Part shown: piece by piece, positions 43,691 through 56,097 of the stretch
Numbering within the stretch: the first letter of the stretch is position 1
Layout: each line of letters begins with the position of its first letter
Assembly (NCBI GenBank): GCA_030762175.1
Contig: CM060834.1
Location: 31,190,501-31,254,500 of the forward strand
DNA: 64,000 nt
DNA from: Metallyticus violacea
Lineage: Eukaryota; Arthropoda; Insecta; Mantodea; Metallyticidae
Reading direction: 5' to 3'
Translations under genes and position numbers: made by a program
Notes under the pieces: generated by a model
Databases searched by the model: none
Seen by the model: the letters and a program-made list of their open reading frames with translations, nothing else
What the model was told of the DNA's origin: nothing

Positions 43691-45639
43691 GAATTTAAGA
43701 TATTGGACAATATATAATATTTTAATGAGGTATTAATATTCTTAAAATTCAAGATAAATAATTTACGTATAAATTGAATATTCATTTCCTCAACATATAT
43801 CTAAATATTATACTGTAAATTTAAATTGCAAATAAGGTATTAATTTATTGTTAAGTGCAATACAGCTGCTATAAACAACTAAAAATAACCCCTTTCTTAA
43901 AGACGAATGTTTAACATAGAAAATACTCTTAAAATATTATCTACATAACCAAACTAAGATGAATAATTTAAGTTTTTAAGGGACACTGGGAGTCTTTTTT
44001 TTTTTTCTGCTGCAAATCATTTCTTGAACCGTTGAACTTTCACAGAAAGTAAACATTTCAACATTTGCATTTTCCTCCTCTCTTGGGATTCTACAGTCAT
44101 TTAAAAATTTCCTCGTGTTCTTTTAAATACACTGTTCCCCGGTATAATTGTTTAAAAACAATGATTTTCTCAAAACTTCAATTTTACTCATTTAAAATGC
44201 CCCACGCATAAAAGTTTGTGCTTAAATTCAATTAAACTTTACCAGAATGTGCAGAAGTATACATAGGATAAAATACATGTTAACACCGATAATAATTTAA
44301 AAAAATTGCTCTATGAAAAAATATTAATTTTAAATATTGAAATTTATTGCAGATTTAAAAAATTACCACAGTTCATTCATTAAATTTACTTAAAACAACT
44401 TTCTATTAACTTTTTCTATATGGTTCAAACCACTAATGCCAACATATTTTCTCAACTCATGAGGCGCGAGGGACATTTTGAATATGCGACATATTTAGGT
44501 AACAGCACTTGAGAAACAATTTATAGCTAGTATAGTATTCATCCAATTTGTACTAAATTTTATATATGTACATATTAACTTAGCAGCAATGCAATCACAG
44601 TAAATTATTTAGAAAAACCTATACAAAACTGTGAAAATTCACTCCCAGTGTCCCTTAGCGAATTCTTGATTCGAGAGGAAAGCAAGGTTTCTAGCGGAGC
44701 ACTCAAACGCCAACTTAGTAGAGCGGGGAATATCTTTATACCACAACACACTACAGAATATAACCTATTTTGAAACTCCCGACTAATTCCCTTATATTTT
44801 ATTTTTCCTTGCGATATATATATACATATACTTTTTTAAACAATTTACTACTAAGAGATAACTATTACATTAAGTTCCTCATATTTCTTTAATATCTAAA
44901 GCCTCATACTTTCTCTTTAAATCAAACTTATGTTAAACAAGTAGTTATTTCGTTGTTAAGTTTTAAAATGATAGTTATGTTTTGTCAAAAAAATTGCCTT
45001 CCGCAATATCTAATCATAAAAAATTATGAAAAATGCTTATATAAACGATGTCAATAGATTTAGACTACCTATGACTATTGTGTTCATTATTTGCAGATGG
45101 AAGCTATACGTGCTGGCATTTAAATTATTTTCAATTTCAACATTTTTGCTAAGTTTAAGAAGGTTAATATTAACAAATTTCAAACAGCGGGAATTAACTA
45201 AAAACGAGATAATTTAAAAAATAAATTACAATAAATCTGATATGTTCCTCTGTGATTCAAATGAAACATAGATATGTATTTTAATCTTTCGAATTATTGC
45301 AAATTGAAGAATTAAATAATAACCCTGCAGGAACTGCACAATGGCGCTATAAATGGTGTGCGAAATCGGTTTGAAGAGTGCGGGTGACGTTAATTATTAA
45401 TTTCCAAATGGGAAGAACATTTTAATTGGCTTAATTAGCTTCGATCGACAAACGAGTTTATATTTTATACTGGTATCTTCCATAGCTATATTGTATCAAC
45501 TTACAGATTTGTATGTATAGGTAAATTAAGGGATAATGCATGTAAACCTTTACGATTTTATTAATTTATAATTTCTTTGCGAAAGTCAGTATATACTTTT
45601 GATATAGATTGTTGACAAATTTCAGCAGTTATATTCCTA
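43691..45639. other. unassigned A+T-rich DNA
   Basis: No gene or repeat is recognised. A T run lies at 43995-44007. Confidence 0.4.
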
Positions 45640-46165
45640 AAAAACAATTCTTAGTACACGATATCTTCTTCATCTCACCAAACGCATCATATCTCTTTTG
45701 TGAAGGCACCATTTTTTGTAACAGTAATAACCTTGGATAGGAATAGTTGATTTGTTCACGAACTAACCGACAGAGATGCATACATGGGCCACCCGATGAT
45801 TTTTGTTGTTTTCACTGAATGCGTGCGGTGTCCATACACTGGGAATTTTTTTCACTTTGTGCACGGAATGCAACTGTCATAAGATGGTTGACTGGTCACA
45901 ATTCATCCGTCTTGCTGTCGTGGATATTCATGGGTTAAATAGTTCAAATAGTCTTCATCAAACCCAAAAATCTTCCTGAACGTCGCGAATCACTTATGTC
46001 GAAGTAGCCCAACTTTGAATCAACAGAACTATTTTCTTGTCATGTTTTCTGCAATGGCATTCTCCCGGTAGACGACATAATCACTTCAAAAAGTCTCTGC
46101 TATCTTTGTTCCTCTATTAAACTCAAAAAGAAGAATAACACGAGGTTTTATTTTTTTCCCCACTT
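45640..46165 (-). pseudogene. mariner-like transposase remnant
   Basis: In minus-strand frames, TGRMPLQKT and DSRRSGRF resemble the N-terminal HTH and the DEPRSGRP linker region. The clearest block is VWTPHAFSENNKNHRVAHVC, the conserved WVPHALSENNK.QRV..C motif between the DNA-binding and catalytic domains. A decayed IVTGDEKW-like area with KKWCL follows. No catalytic Asp can be assigned with certainty, and many shifts are present. It resembles the mariner group with the WVPHALSE motif rather than the copies elsewhere in the window. Confidence 0.55.
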
Positions 46166-46864
46166 GACACCCCATCTTCTTTAACTAATAAGTAGCGCGA
46201 ACTTCAATAACAACGCTCCAAATAGCGAATGACAGATGACAAACGGTAAACAGTGTTGCGATGACGAACAAAAACGCTAATAAGTCATGCATCAACTTAA
46301 TATAAATTCAAACTATGTCGATTTTATAGTTTTATGCAACAACATGGGTTCATGTGAAAATATTATTTATTCTGACATTTCGCAAGGGAAAATGTGATTT
46401 TTTTATTTTGCAAGGAATGAATTACGACAATCTGAGTGAGGTTGCTCACAGCTTATTATAGCCGCAGCAACAGGGAGATAAGAGTCGCCGCGTGTACAGT
46501 ATCATATTTATACTGATAGCACCAAATGATATTTATTTAAAAATGATGATAATAAACACTAAACTGTGTTGAAAACCACACCCCTTAGTGGCAATACATT
46601 GCCGGCATGTGCAAAGGAAATTCTTACATTCATCAAACTTTTCTCCTCCACACGGCGGTTCAAAACACGTTTTTTGTTATTAAGAGATACTGTTTCTCAT
46701 AACTAAGCGAATAGTTTCTCTACCTGGAACATGATTGCAGGACATTTTCTTGTGAATTGCCTCACTGCAAGCATCAGGTTTTCAATTGAATATATTCTAC
46801 ATTCAATACGTATAGGCATACAGTTTACACAGTTTACACACAATGAAGCTTCGAGTAACACATG
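46166..46864. other. unassigned DNA
   Basis: No gene or repeat is recognised. Confidence 0.4.
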
Positions 46865-47415
46865 AACTCAATAGAAAGCCACCCCCCTCAAACTAAGTAC
46901 AAGTCGCTACCTGTACATACATTATATACCAATAGACCTCTAATTACCTTAAAAAGTTTTCAGAAAACCGCGTTTTTCTCAGATGTTCTCAATGGATACA
47001 TTCTGCCAGAATATGTAACCATTCCTCATTCCCTCTACAACCAGAACTATCCGTTATTTTTGAGCCTTCCAACTTCCTAGCCCATTACTGATCTTGCCTT
47101 TCTCCCTAGAACGAGTGTATATACCTGTTTACCCCAGGTTAATTTTATTTCATTCAATAGAATCAAGCAGATTTTCGTGTTATATTCTGCCTCGATTTCC
47201 TGCCTGCTGATATCCTCTAGCCTTGTTTCAACCTTCTTCCATATATTTTTATTGCTTTCATTATCTCCTGGTAAATTGCTCCGAGTCCTCTTTCCATCTC
47301 TGCAGCCAAAACGGCAATACTTTGAAAATAGCGTCGCGACCCAGGCCTCCCCAAAAACAAAACCTACTCAAAGCTTACACTGGCCCGGGGGATGCGTAAT
47401 GCGACATTAATCCCA
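46865..47415 (-). pseudogene. LINE C-terminal region (tentative)
   Basis: In minus-strand frames the sequence contains RLEDISRQEIEAEYNTKICL, a following LTWGK, then GCRGNEEWLHILAECIH. This order, a helical basic/acidic stretch followed by a Cys-Cys-His-Cys-like EEW-HI--EC-H motif, is seen at the C-terminus of many insect non-LTR elements. Both the frame changes and the missing first Cys pair weaken the case. Two similar, clearer fragments lie at 54.2-55.1 and 56.1-57.1 kb, also on the minus strand. Confidence 0.45.
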
Positions 47416-48769
47416 GACCCAACTAAATATAAATTAATCATTTTGTTAAGAAAGGGGATTCTTCGGGATATATTGCACAATAAACAACATTGGTGTTAGC
47501 AAGTTATATTAACATATTTTATTACGTTATTATAATTCTGTTGAGTTACCCTACATATTACGATGAACTCGGGGCAACTTCCTTGCGTCTCTTGGAGCAG
47601 ACGAGCCCTAGCGGTGCGTCCTAACAGTATTGCTTCTACTCGACGTGTTGCAAAAACAAAGGCAACCGTTACATGACCAATCACTATCCTCCCCTTCTTT
47701 AACGGACTTGTTTAGCTTTTTAAAAAAAACTTTCCTACACTCTGTTGCTAATAATGACTCTGTAATACAATGCCACTGCATTGACAATTCCTTATTATTA
47801 GTACCATTTTATCATTGCCACAACAGCACTTTGAAAACGAATGAATATATATAGTAGATCTGTTTTTCATAAATTATAAATCAATTGATAAACGTTTATA
47901 TCAATCCTCCTGTACTTTGAACCTTTGTGAAGCAATGTAATAGATCAGCCTTTTAACATATTATTTTATAATGCATGAGTACATACATTATTGGTACAGG
48001 TTTTAGGTAGAAATAATACTTACTAAATAAATTTTCGAGGTACAGATAATGTTCCCTTTAGAATGTTCACAGGTCAATAAACGCAGTTATTTCCGAATCA
48101 GCATATCTCCGTTTCGTTTAAAATTGCTATACGACAGTTGGAAGTTAAAAGTCGCTAAAGCGAATCTTTTTAATATTAAGTAATTATTTTATTCGTTCTT
48201 CCTACGGGCATAAGAGAAAAAGCAGCAAACTCTAAGCTGATTTCTTCCCGGAAACAATTTCTCGCAGAAGATTGTTAGAGAGCTCGCGTTCGCCCTTTTC
48301 ATATTTTCGCAGCATCCTAGTGCAGCTTACAAAAAATATCATCCACGTAAACAAGTCTGCAGACACCAATTATAAAACCAATTAAAAATCTGGGCAGGGG
48401 AAAATGGAGTTGTTATTATATCTTCAGTGGAGAGGCAGTGACTAGAAGCTTGTAATGGATTTTGTGTGTGCAGAGGTGTGCTTTTGTATTTGTATGTGAG
48501 AGAAGAGGTGGAGAAGGTGAAGAAAAAGAGAGGAAGTGGAGGAGAAAACTGTTGTGTGGTTTCACACAGGAGATTCTGAAATGTAGTTATATCGCTGGTG
48601 CGAAGGAAACTTCCTTACAAAACAACAGCTCGTTCTATATGTGCATGGTACTCTTAATGCTTTAATGGGTTGGCCCAAGTATGGCAGAGAGATGTCTTTG
48701 GCATTGCAAAATGAGTGTCTTATTTGTGTTTTTCCTGAACTCAATGGATAAATATAGATTTAAAACTAG
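47416..48769. other. unassigned DNA
   Basis: A CpG-richer patch at 47560-47660 carries a minus-strand frame without known similarity. The purine-rich stretch at 48500-48550 is low complexity. Confidence 0.4.
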
Positions 48770-50000
48770 AACGTTACGAGGTTTACCTTTTAAGTTGTTA
48801 CAAACGATCACTGGGTGGCGCTATTGAGATATGTCATTATTATTTTCGGAACAATTGACATTTGCTTTTGTGAAAACAGTTGCAGCTTAGAATTTATCTC
48901 GTAGTTTGTTTACAGTGAACGTTTAAACAAAGTAATTTTGCAAATAATCGAAAATTCACATGAAGGTTTTCATTTGATGATTTTTTTATGGTTTTAGCAA
49001 AGCCCAACTCAACAACAATGCATAGTATCACTTCGTTCAACTTTTGACAATGAAGCACAACCAGAATGGACTGTTTACGGTTGCTTTGCAGAATTTCGTT
49101 ATGGTAGTGCGTCCGTCATTGATGAAATTCGTGAAGGTCGACCATAATCGGTTGTCATTCCAAAAACATCGATGATGTGTGCAACACGATTGAAGAAGAT
49201 CGGCATGTGACTTACAGTGAGATAGAGGCATCCCAAAGCATATCGAATACTACAATATATTCGATTTTTCATAAACATTTAACTATGAAAAAGATCTGTT
49301 CCCAATACATTCCGCATAATTTGACTGAAGCTCAAAAAGTTCACCGAGGAACTACAAAATCCATACACACATTGTAACAGGTGACGAAACTTGGATATAT
49401 TCGTATGAATCGTTGAGTTTGTTGATTTATTTTATTTATGGACGCTCTTTAACATCTCAGGTCATCAGCGCTCTATTCAATTCAGGGCGTGAAACGGCCG
49501 ACAAATTTTGCTCAGAGGCCTCTTCTTTCTGACTTGAGGTTCTTTTTCGTGACGTAAATGTACGACATGGGACCCACGGCTTTCCTTTCTTTCCGAAAAA
49601 AGCCATACTTAGTATTTTAACCCCTGAAAAAATCAATCGACTCTGGCCGGGACTGAACTGGGATCTTGGGTTTGCGAGGCAAGTATGGTTACCACTAGGA
49701 CTGACTCGTATGAACCGGAAACTAAGCAACAATCAATCCATTGCTTGGATATTCCAAAATGAACCAAATTCCACCACGAGGCACTTCCAAGAAAATAAAT
49801 ATTTACTTCTTCGGTTATACTGGGCATGTCGCAACCATTCCTTTAGAGGATGAACTGTTTGCCAGAAGTCATCGACGAAATCAGAAAAACAACCGAAAAC
49901 GTCGCATCATTCATCATGAATATGCCAGCACTCGCACAGTACATCAAACAATGTATTACTTGAAGAAGAAAAACATCGAATTAATATCTCTTTGCCCGTA

Positions 50001-50006
<6 letters not shown>
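48770..50006 (+). mobile_element. mariner transposon interrupted by SINE-C, 3' end lost
   Basis: The left end, GTTACGAGGTTTACCTTTTA, is mariner-like. Transposase fragments in order are FDNEAQPEWTVYGCFAEFRY, GSASVIDEIREGRP, DVCNTIEEDRHVTYSEIEAS, SIFHKHLTMKKICSQYIPHN, VTGDETWIYSYE (first Asp at 49383-49385), the SINE at 49410-49705, then ETKQQSI, RIIHHEYASTRTVHQTM and NIELISLCPYE. Where HHDNAS is expected there is HHEYAS, so the second Asp is Glu (49918-49920). The element stops abruptly at a trinucleotide array and lacks the third catalytic block and right repeat. Confidence 0.8.
49401..49714 (-). mobile_element. SINE-C copy inserted in mariner, with target-site duplication
   Basis: TCGTATGAA occurs at 49401-49409 and 49706-49714. 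The SINE lies between, in minus orientation. It has plus-strand blocks TTTATGGACGCTCTTTAACA, TTCAATTCAGGGCGTGAAAC, TGCTCAGAGGCCTCTTCTTT and GTAAATGTACGACATGGGAC, and the tRNA-like head ending GGCAAGTATGGTTACCACTA. The duplication falls in the codons for the SYE residues after the first catalytic Asp block, which dates this SINE after the mariner. Confidence 0.88.
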
Positions 50007-50044
<38 letters not shown>

Positions 50045-50079
50045 TATTATTATTATTATTATCATCATCATCATCATTA
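50005..50079. repeat. palindromic AAT/ATT array followed by ATC units
   Basis: About twelve AAT units are followed by about six ATT units and then ATC units. The AAT and ATT halves are complementary and could fold back. Confidence 0.9.
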
Positions 50080-50135
50080 TAATGCCATCGCTTGTGATGC
50101 CTCATTAATAAAAACGGGATTAAACACTATTAAAA
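50080..50135 (+). repeat. SINE-A 3' tail fragment
   Basis: ATGCCATCGCTTGTGATGCC followed by AAAAACGGGATTAAACACTA matches the last 55 bases of SINE-A. It sits directly after the trinucleotide array. Confidence 0.7.
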
Positions 50136-50420
50136 TATCTTCAGTAAATTCTAAGTATAATTTTTAAGTCAGCTATCATTCCCTCTTCGACTGTGCCAAC
50201 TTGAGTTTGTACACTAGCGGAACCGTTGACCTTCAGCGGGCGAGCGATTCCCGGAAAGACTGAAGTTAAAATTTCGCTGACGCCAAATGTTCCAATTACA
50301 TTTCTGTAGAAGAGCTGTTAACACTTCCTACTGTGCATTTGTGTGCCGAGAGTGAGATATACCCTACAACAAAGAATATTTATTTACGGTTGTTATGTGC
50401 AAAAGAAATCATATAATTAG
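50136..50420. other. unassigned DNA
   Basis: Nothing recognisable is seen between two SINE-A pieces. Confidence 0.35.
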
Positions 50421-50635
50421 CGAAGAGATGATTAAGCACGGCTCGTAAGCTGGAGGTCTGGGGGTTCATCTTCCCTAGAACCGTTCTCCTTCATCCAGGT
50501 TTTCCTCAATCCTTAAAAACGTCAAATGCTGGAGAGGTACCCTAAATTTAAGTCTTAAAAACAATTCTTTCTCAATCTATCATTTCAGCTCATGTAACAG
50601 CAGTGTCCACCATCAGTGGTGCCTCAGCAGTAAAA
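50421..50635 (+). mobile_element. SINE-A copy, diverged
   Basis: The head retains GGTCTGGGGGTTCATCTTCC, a mutated B-box. The body retains CATCCAGGTTTTCCTCAATC, GGAGAGGTACCCTAAATTTA, TTTCTCAATCTATCATTTCA and the GTGTCCACCATCAGTGGTGC block. It lacks the first part of the head, and the tail is altered. Confidence 0.75.
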
Positions 50636-50684
50636 GAAGAAGTCTTGTAGGAGAAAAGTTCGTACTATCTAGCGAGAAATGTAA

Positions 50685-50894
50685 TTTTCATATTGGCGTA
50701 CAAAGTTCAAACCCAAGGCGTTTTCACTGATTAGAAGTCGTCAAGAAGCCTGGGGTGCAGTACAGAAGTTTGATGAAATAGACTATTTATTAGGAACTTC
50801 TACTCGAAAACGTTTAGCTGGATTTGGCCAGCAACTTGGTATATTTGTTGACAGCGCGTATAAAACCATTCAGCAACTGTATCATTCATATTAA
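50685..50894 (+). other. uncharacterised coding-like frame next to a SINE
   Basis: After a TAA at 50682-50684 a frame is open for 69 codons to TAA at 50892-50894. It has no ATG at its start. The residues are of ordinary protein composition, with SLIRSRQEAWGAVQKFDEID, YLLGTSTRKRLAGFGQQLG and IFVDSAYKTIQQLYHSY visible. Amphipathic helical character and natural amino-acid balance suggest a former coding sequence, perhaps from a mobile element, cut off by the SINE-A that begins 20 bases downstream. I do not recognise the family. Confidence 0.3.
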
Positions 50895-50904
50895 AATACT
50901 TCAC

Positions 50905-51204
50905 AATTACTGGTTTTTTATTGGCGTTTAACGCCCGTTTTTACTACTGAGGCACCACAGGCGGTGAACACTGGTGATACATGAAATGAAATGATATATT
51001 GAGAAAAGGTTTTTTTTAAGGTAGGAAACGTTCAAGACCTAAGTTTAAGGTACCTCCCAGACATTTGCCATTTATAAGGACTGAGGAAAACCTGGAAAAA
51101 ACCTCAGTCAGGGAGGACGGTCCTGGTGGGATTCGAACCCCAGACCTCCCGCTCACGAGTCCGCGCCTTACCGATCTCGGCCACTCGTGGCGGTAAAATT
51201 ACTG
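50905..51204 (-). mobile_element. SINE-A copy with short duplication
   Basis: AATTACTG occurs at 50905-50912 and 51197-51204, and the SINE in minus orientation fills the interval. In reverse complement the head is CGAGTGGCCGAGATCGGTAA with B-box GGGTTCGAATCCCACC. The body holds CATTTATAAGGACTGAGG as written on the plus strand, and the tail GTTTAACGCCCGTTTTTACT. It is well preserved. Confidence 0.9.
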
Positions 51205-54200
51205 ATGTTTCTGAAATAAAATCAGTGGAGGCGCTGAAACAATATATCGGGAGGATGATTAGCGGCGAGTGTCCCAAAATCTTTTCAAAAGGATCCAAGC
51301 ATGTCTCTTATTGAAGGTCAGCCTCTTCGATTATTCATTATGATGGTTAGTAATAATCTTAAATACTATTTATTACTAATGAAAGAAGGAATAAATGCCA
51401 GCTATGAGCTCCGACGCGCGACATTATTTCCCTCGGCAGGTAGCAAGACCGACTACATTTATAAAACTCAATATGGTGGCCTAAGTCACCCTACTACTGC
51501 CAATAGCAAATAGGAGACTTTTATGCAGTGTTAAATTAAAGGGTGGCGTTATGTATCATTAGCAAATATTTCGATGCTTTATACGAAACTAAAATTGTTT
51601 ACAAACAACATTTCTCATATGTAAATGAATATAAAATAGCATATTATAAATTTCTCCCCAGGTAGGCACAAATCTTTATAAAATGCACTAACTTCCAAAT
51701 GATTGGACACCATAAAACTAACCAACATAGATGGAACAGCACCATATTTATCACCGGCCATTTTAATGAAAAGAATGTAGTCTTCCTTGACAATAGCTAT
51801 AAACAAGTGTACCTGTCTTGTCTTAACCTCACAAAGAAATCAAAACTTAACATCCTATTCTTTAAAACTATCTTTATCTCGCACCGAAACCCGCTTCATA
51901 GGTTCTTCCAGATGATTTCTTCCTTTGCTAAGCCTGTCACATAGGATGGTAGATTAGGGAAAAAAGCACAAAGAAAATGTCTTCCTTAACCTATAATTTT
52001 TGTACGAAACATTTAATGCACACTATAGTTTAATCAGTAACTGCAAAATTTGCACGATGTATACCCTTTATTTACTTCTCCTTCACTGCTATTTAGGAAA
52101 TATAAAGGTGGTACATGCTATGCACTGCTATAATTAAGACATGCAAGAGCAACCCACATTATACTAACACGTTTTAGAAAAGCCCATGGTGTTATAAATC
52201 AATATTAACTTAAAAAAATATAAAAATAAAACTTGGTACTATAGATTTAATTCGAATTATATACTACTGTAATAAACCAGGTAACTGCACGAACCAAATT
52301 AACAAAATCATGTAATTAACATTACGGACCTCGTTTTCCACCATTTTGTCTACTATCGATACCTACATTGAGGTCTAGAAAATATAGTCGGTCTTGCCTT
52401 GACGCAGTAGCTTCCCGTCGGTAAAATCAATATCAGAGTCCATAGGTTAATGAGGATTCTGTATAAATTAAGGCTATGACTAATACTAAATTCCCAATAT
52501 ATGAGTATGGGGGACTATTGTACATTACTGCACACCTATACCTATTAATACTCAACATTTCGAAAGTTGGTCTCTCTATTCTACTCCTGATATATTTTTG
52601 TCTGTGTAAACGCTATTATAGGACAATATATGACTGATGGATACAGGTATAAACATAAGGACGTATATAAAGGCAAACAAAATTTTAGAAACCCCTTACG
52701 TTTTACCATCAGGTTAGGAGAAAGAGGGTTATAAAAAGAGCTGAATCAATGAAGGCTAGGAAATATGTAATAATAAATGAAATATTAATAAGATTACACG
52801 GGGATAAAATTTAAAAATGTAAACTGGATGTGATTTTTAAAATATGTTGGCTTCTACAAGGATTTCTGCCCTTACATGTGAGAATGAATGATTCCTACGG
52901 CTCCACAAGTCCCATGAGACAGTATCTAGCTCTCATTCCCTTCGGCACTTGAGTGTCGAAGACACTAGGTGCCAACACCTCTTTCAAAGACCAGGGTCTC
53001 AAGGTTGTAAGGTGAAGATAACTACCACTCATAAATGCACATCTAAAGGCCAGAGAGCAAATAATCACCCAAAACAGCAACAACAGTGTCTACGATTGAA
53101 CTCGAGTTTAATATCCAATTTTTCTGTTCGCTTTAAGTTTTTCGTGTTTTAACAAATTTTCTCCAATGATTATCTATTATAAAAAATCAGTATCTAAAAA
53201 GAATTAGTAACGGCATAAAAATGAAAAATTTCGAACAGAAAAATGAGATGTTATACTGGGGTCATAATTTATGCCATAAAATACTGGTAACACCAATGGA
53301 TAGCACTTGGTTTAAAGCCAGCAAAATATTCTCTCGTTCTTAAATATAAACTTTGTTTTAATTCCATTGTAGAATAACTTGAATGAGATTGAAGCCTAAA
53401 GACTCTGCTCTCTACCTAGCACATCCTTGTGGGAAAAGTGTAGTGTGACTCAGGAACCAGTTCAAACTCTATAATTTTGTTAAAAATTAAGTTTGTGGAA
53501 AAGTAATACGATAATCTTGTTTACAAAAGAATGGGGTGTGCTTAAGTGTAAAGTAAGTTAAGCCATATTAAGATTAAGCATCTTCAGAGGAAGATACTGA
53601 GCTTCCACAACTTTTTATAGCAATATACATGATTTTCTACCTCTCTTCACTTTTACAAGTTTTCAGACTAACACATTCAAGGGATCCATTAATGTTTTTA
53701 TAATCAAACATGAAAGCAAAGGGTGCTGAAATTTCATGACTTCACATGTTTGATATTGTAATTACTTATATGTAATTCATGAGCTGTATTGATTTTATGA
53801 AACTGCAGGTGCTAGACGCGTGCAAATTTATAGCTTCATCTTGCTACAGGAGAAAAAAACTCCTTTTTTAAAAATGAAGAATTGTGTATTCCATACAACA
53901 TCTGCCTTTATATATAGTGTTTTATTAAAATACGCGAAACCCTTTGGAAACGATAAAGGAACTAATAAACATCTCCCTCCAAAGTTCACATAGAGATTTA
54001 ATTACATTCCTTTGTTTTGAGTACTGCTAAAATAGCCAAAGTTTTTTTTCCCCTTTTAAAAATTAATTGTTTGACGAAAATTCCCCGTCAGTTTCGGGAA
54101 TTTAAATCAATTTATTTCTTAGAACCAATTTCTTGTAACTTTTCAAATATGTAAACATTTAAAATCAAAGTAAACGATTTACATTTCCATATTCTCAATA

Positions 54201-54229
54201 CATGTAAACTTACTACTAATAAAACATTT
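51205..54229. other. long unassigned stretch
   Basis: Several frames of 60-80 codons occur (for example plus 51301-51513 and 51699-51944), but none has recognisable similarity or splice context. No tandem or tRNA-headed repeat was seen in these 3 kb. Confidence 0.4.
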
Positions 54230-55110
54230 AAATTTCCCACTTAATCACTCTCAATTTATGGATTTAAGTTCTTTCCGTACTTCATTACAATTAACACCAG
54301 GTTGAGTGTATAATGGGGATATATATTCACTCCTAGATTGTGTGATGGTTCTCATTTGTCTTGACCACTTTGCATATGTATTTTCAAGTTTCTTAACATT
54401 TTTGTCTGATTTTAGATTTAAAATTCTTCTGCCTCTTATTTCATTCGGTAATTTTCCCACTTTCATAATAGAAACTGTTCCCTCCAAAGCTTAGTTTGTT
54501 TACATTCTAATATGCAATGCCAAGTACTATATGGTTGTTCATACATAGGACATATTCCTTTATATACATATCTTATCCCACTTAAATAATATTACTCCTG
54601 TACTAAATCATGCCAGTCCTTCTCTTCCTGCTATATCGCAGATTTCAGTGTATTTTTCTCTTCTCCACACATTTTTTTGGTGTGCTATATAATTTCAGAG
54701 ATTTTTTACATTAAGATTAGCTTATATTTTCTGTTTTTCAATATCCTCAATTATGTTTTTTATCCCTTTCCAAAATTATTTTCCCATTCTTCTCCCCTCA
54801 TCCTATATTGGATCCCATGCCCGCTTCTTGTAGGATATTTTGGATTTTAGATATCCAAGTTTCTCTCCCATTAATTTTTACTTGTGCTACCAAACATTGA
54901 TTCATGATATTCTCTTCTTCTGGTCTTCCTATTCTATACCAATATTTCAGTACTCTTTCTATGACCTTGCTTTTATAACCCAATCTTCCTAGTTCCATTA
55001 GAGCAATTAGTTTTGGAAATAAAACGCACAACACTTTAGATCCCCGTATCGAATGGATTAATTTTTACCTCAGAACCGCAGTATCATCTTCATTAATTTT
55101 CAATTAGATT
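54230..55110 (-). pseudogene. LINE reverse-transcriptase C-terminal region, decayed
   Basis: On the minus strand the upstream part reads LIALMELGRLGYKSKVIERV and LKYWYRIGRPEEENIMNQC. This matches the post-RT region of insect non-LTR elements (ELGR....K...RVLKYWYRI). About 300 bases on, frames contain DLVQE, GICPMYEQPYSTWHCILECK and QTKLWREQFLL. That is the C-terminal Cys/His motif CP.C....T.HC.L.C..T..WR, with the second Cys changed to Tyr. NVKKLENTYAKW lies near the 3' end. Several frameshifts and stops make it a fossil. The RT catalytic core is not included. Confidence 0.65.
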
Positions 55111-55675
55111 AATTGATATTATGTTTTCCAACCCTTCTTTAATGCTATAGTATTGTATCTAGCTAAAATAATTATAAAATAAAATAGCAAAGTCCAGACC
55201 CTATCCCATAATCATAAGAGAAATGAACAGTTGATAAATAAAATGATTTCCCTTCATACAGCAAAAGTGCTCAAGTGAACATGTGACAGTATGGTTCTGA
55301 GATACGGAATTGACGACACATTTATTAGGACTTTCATTTTAAATTGAACATTGACAGAAGCATCAAGGCGAGATATTTCAACCAATCATTTAAATGTTTT
55401 ATTGTAAGAAATTAATACAGTAACATATTATTCATGCATGATAGAACACAGTTTCATTTTTCATGTATTGAGCATTTACCAATAAAGGATAGGTCGCGTG
55501 GAACCGAAATCCTGGCCCGCTCTTTCTCCTGAAGTTCTAAATCCATTAAAGTTGTATTTATGCATATTAAAAAGACGCCGTTGGTTCTCCAGACCTATTG
55601 AAAAAGGGGGTATTCATCGCTAGCGTATGAACTATGATGTCAGAAGATGCGACAGACACCTGAAATATGACAGAA
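55111..55675. other. unassigned DNA
   Basis: No feature is recognised before the AGT array. Confidence 0.35.
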
Positions 55676-55682
55676 AGTAGTA

Positions 55683-55736
<54 letters not shown>

Positions 55737-55770
55737 ATAGTAGTAATAGTAGTAATAGTAGTAGTAGTAA

Positions 55771-55814
<44 letters not shown>

Positions 55815-55815
55815 A
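55676..55815. repeat. AGT trinucleotide microsatellite
   Basis: About 46 AGT units with a few AAT interruptions. It is one of the longest simple repeats in the window. Confidence 0.95.
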
Positions 55816-56097
55816 TATACTTGTTGCAAATCTAACTCATCCTTGTCGCACGGTTCCTGGGACCATACGTGCTTTCCCCATACATTAGGATATACATGAG
55901 CACAAACTAATATTTAACTTAAAAGTCAATATTTTTAAGGATGAAACAAATAAAGGGAAAAATAAAATATATATAATAACAGAAAAAATGTAAACACATA
56001 AATACAATAAACAGAAAAAATGTACAAAAATAAATAACTTACGCTCCAACACGTATGTGTACAAATGTTGCCATTCCCAAATAAAATATTGTGATTC
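55816..56097. other. unassigned A+T-rich DNA
   Basis: Nothing recognisable is seen. Confidence 0.35.

Noticed and set aside
55632..55888. Poly-Ser and poly-Tyr frames
   Set aside because: They are translations of the AGT array and not proteins.
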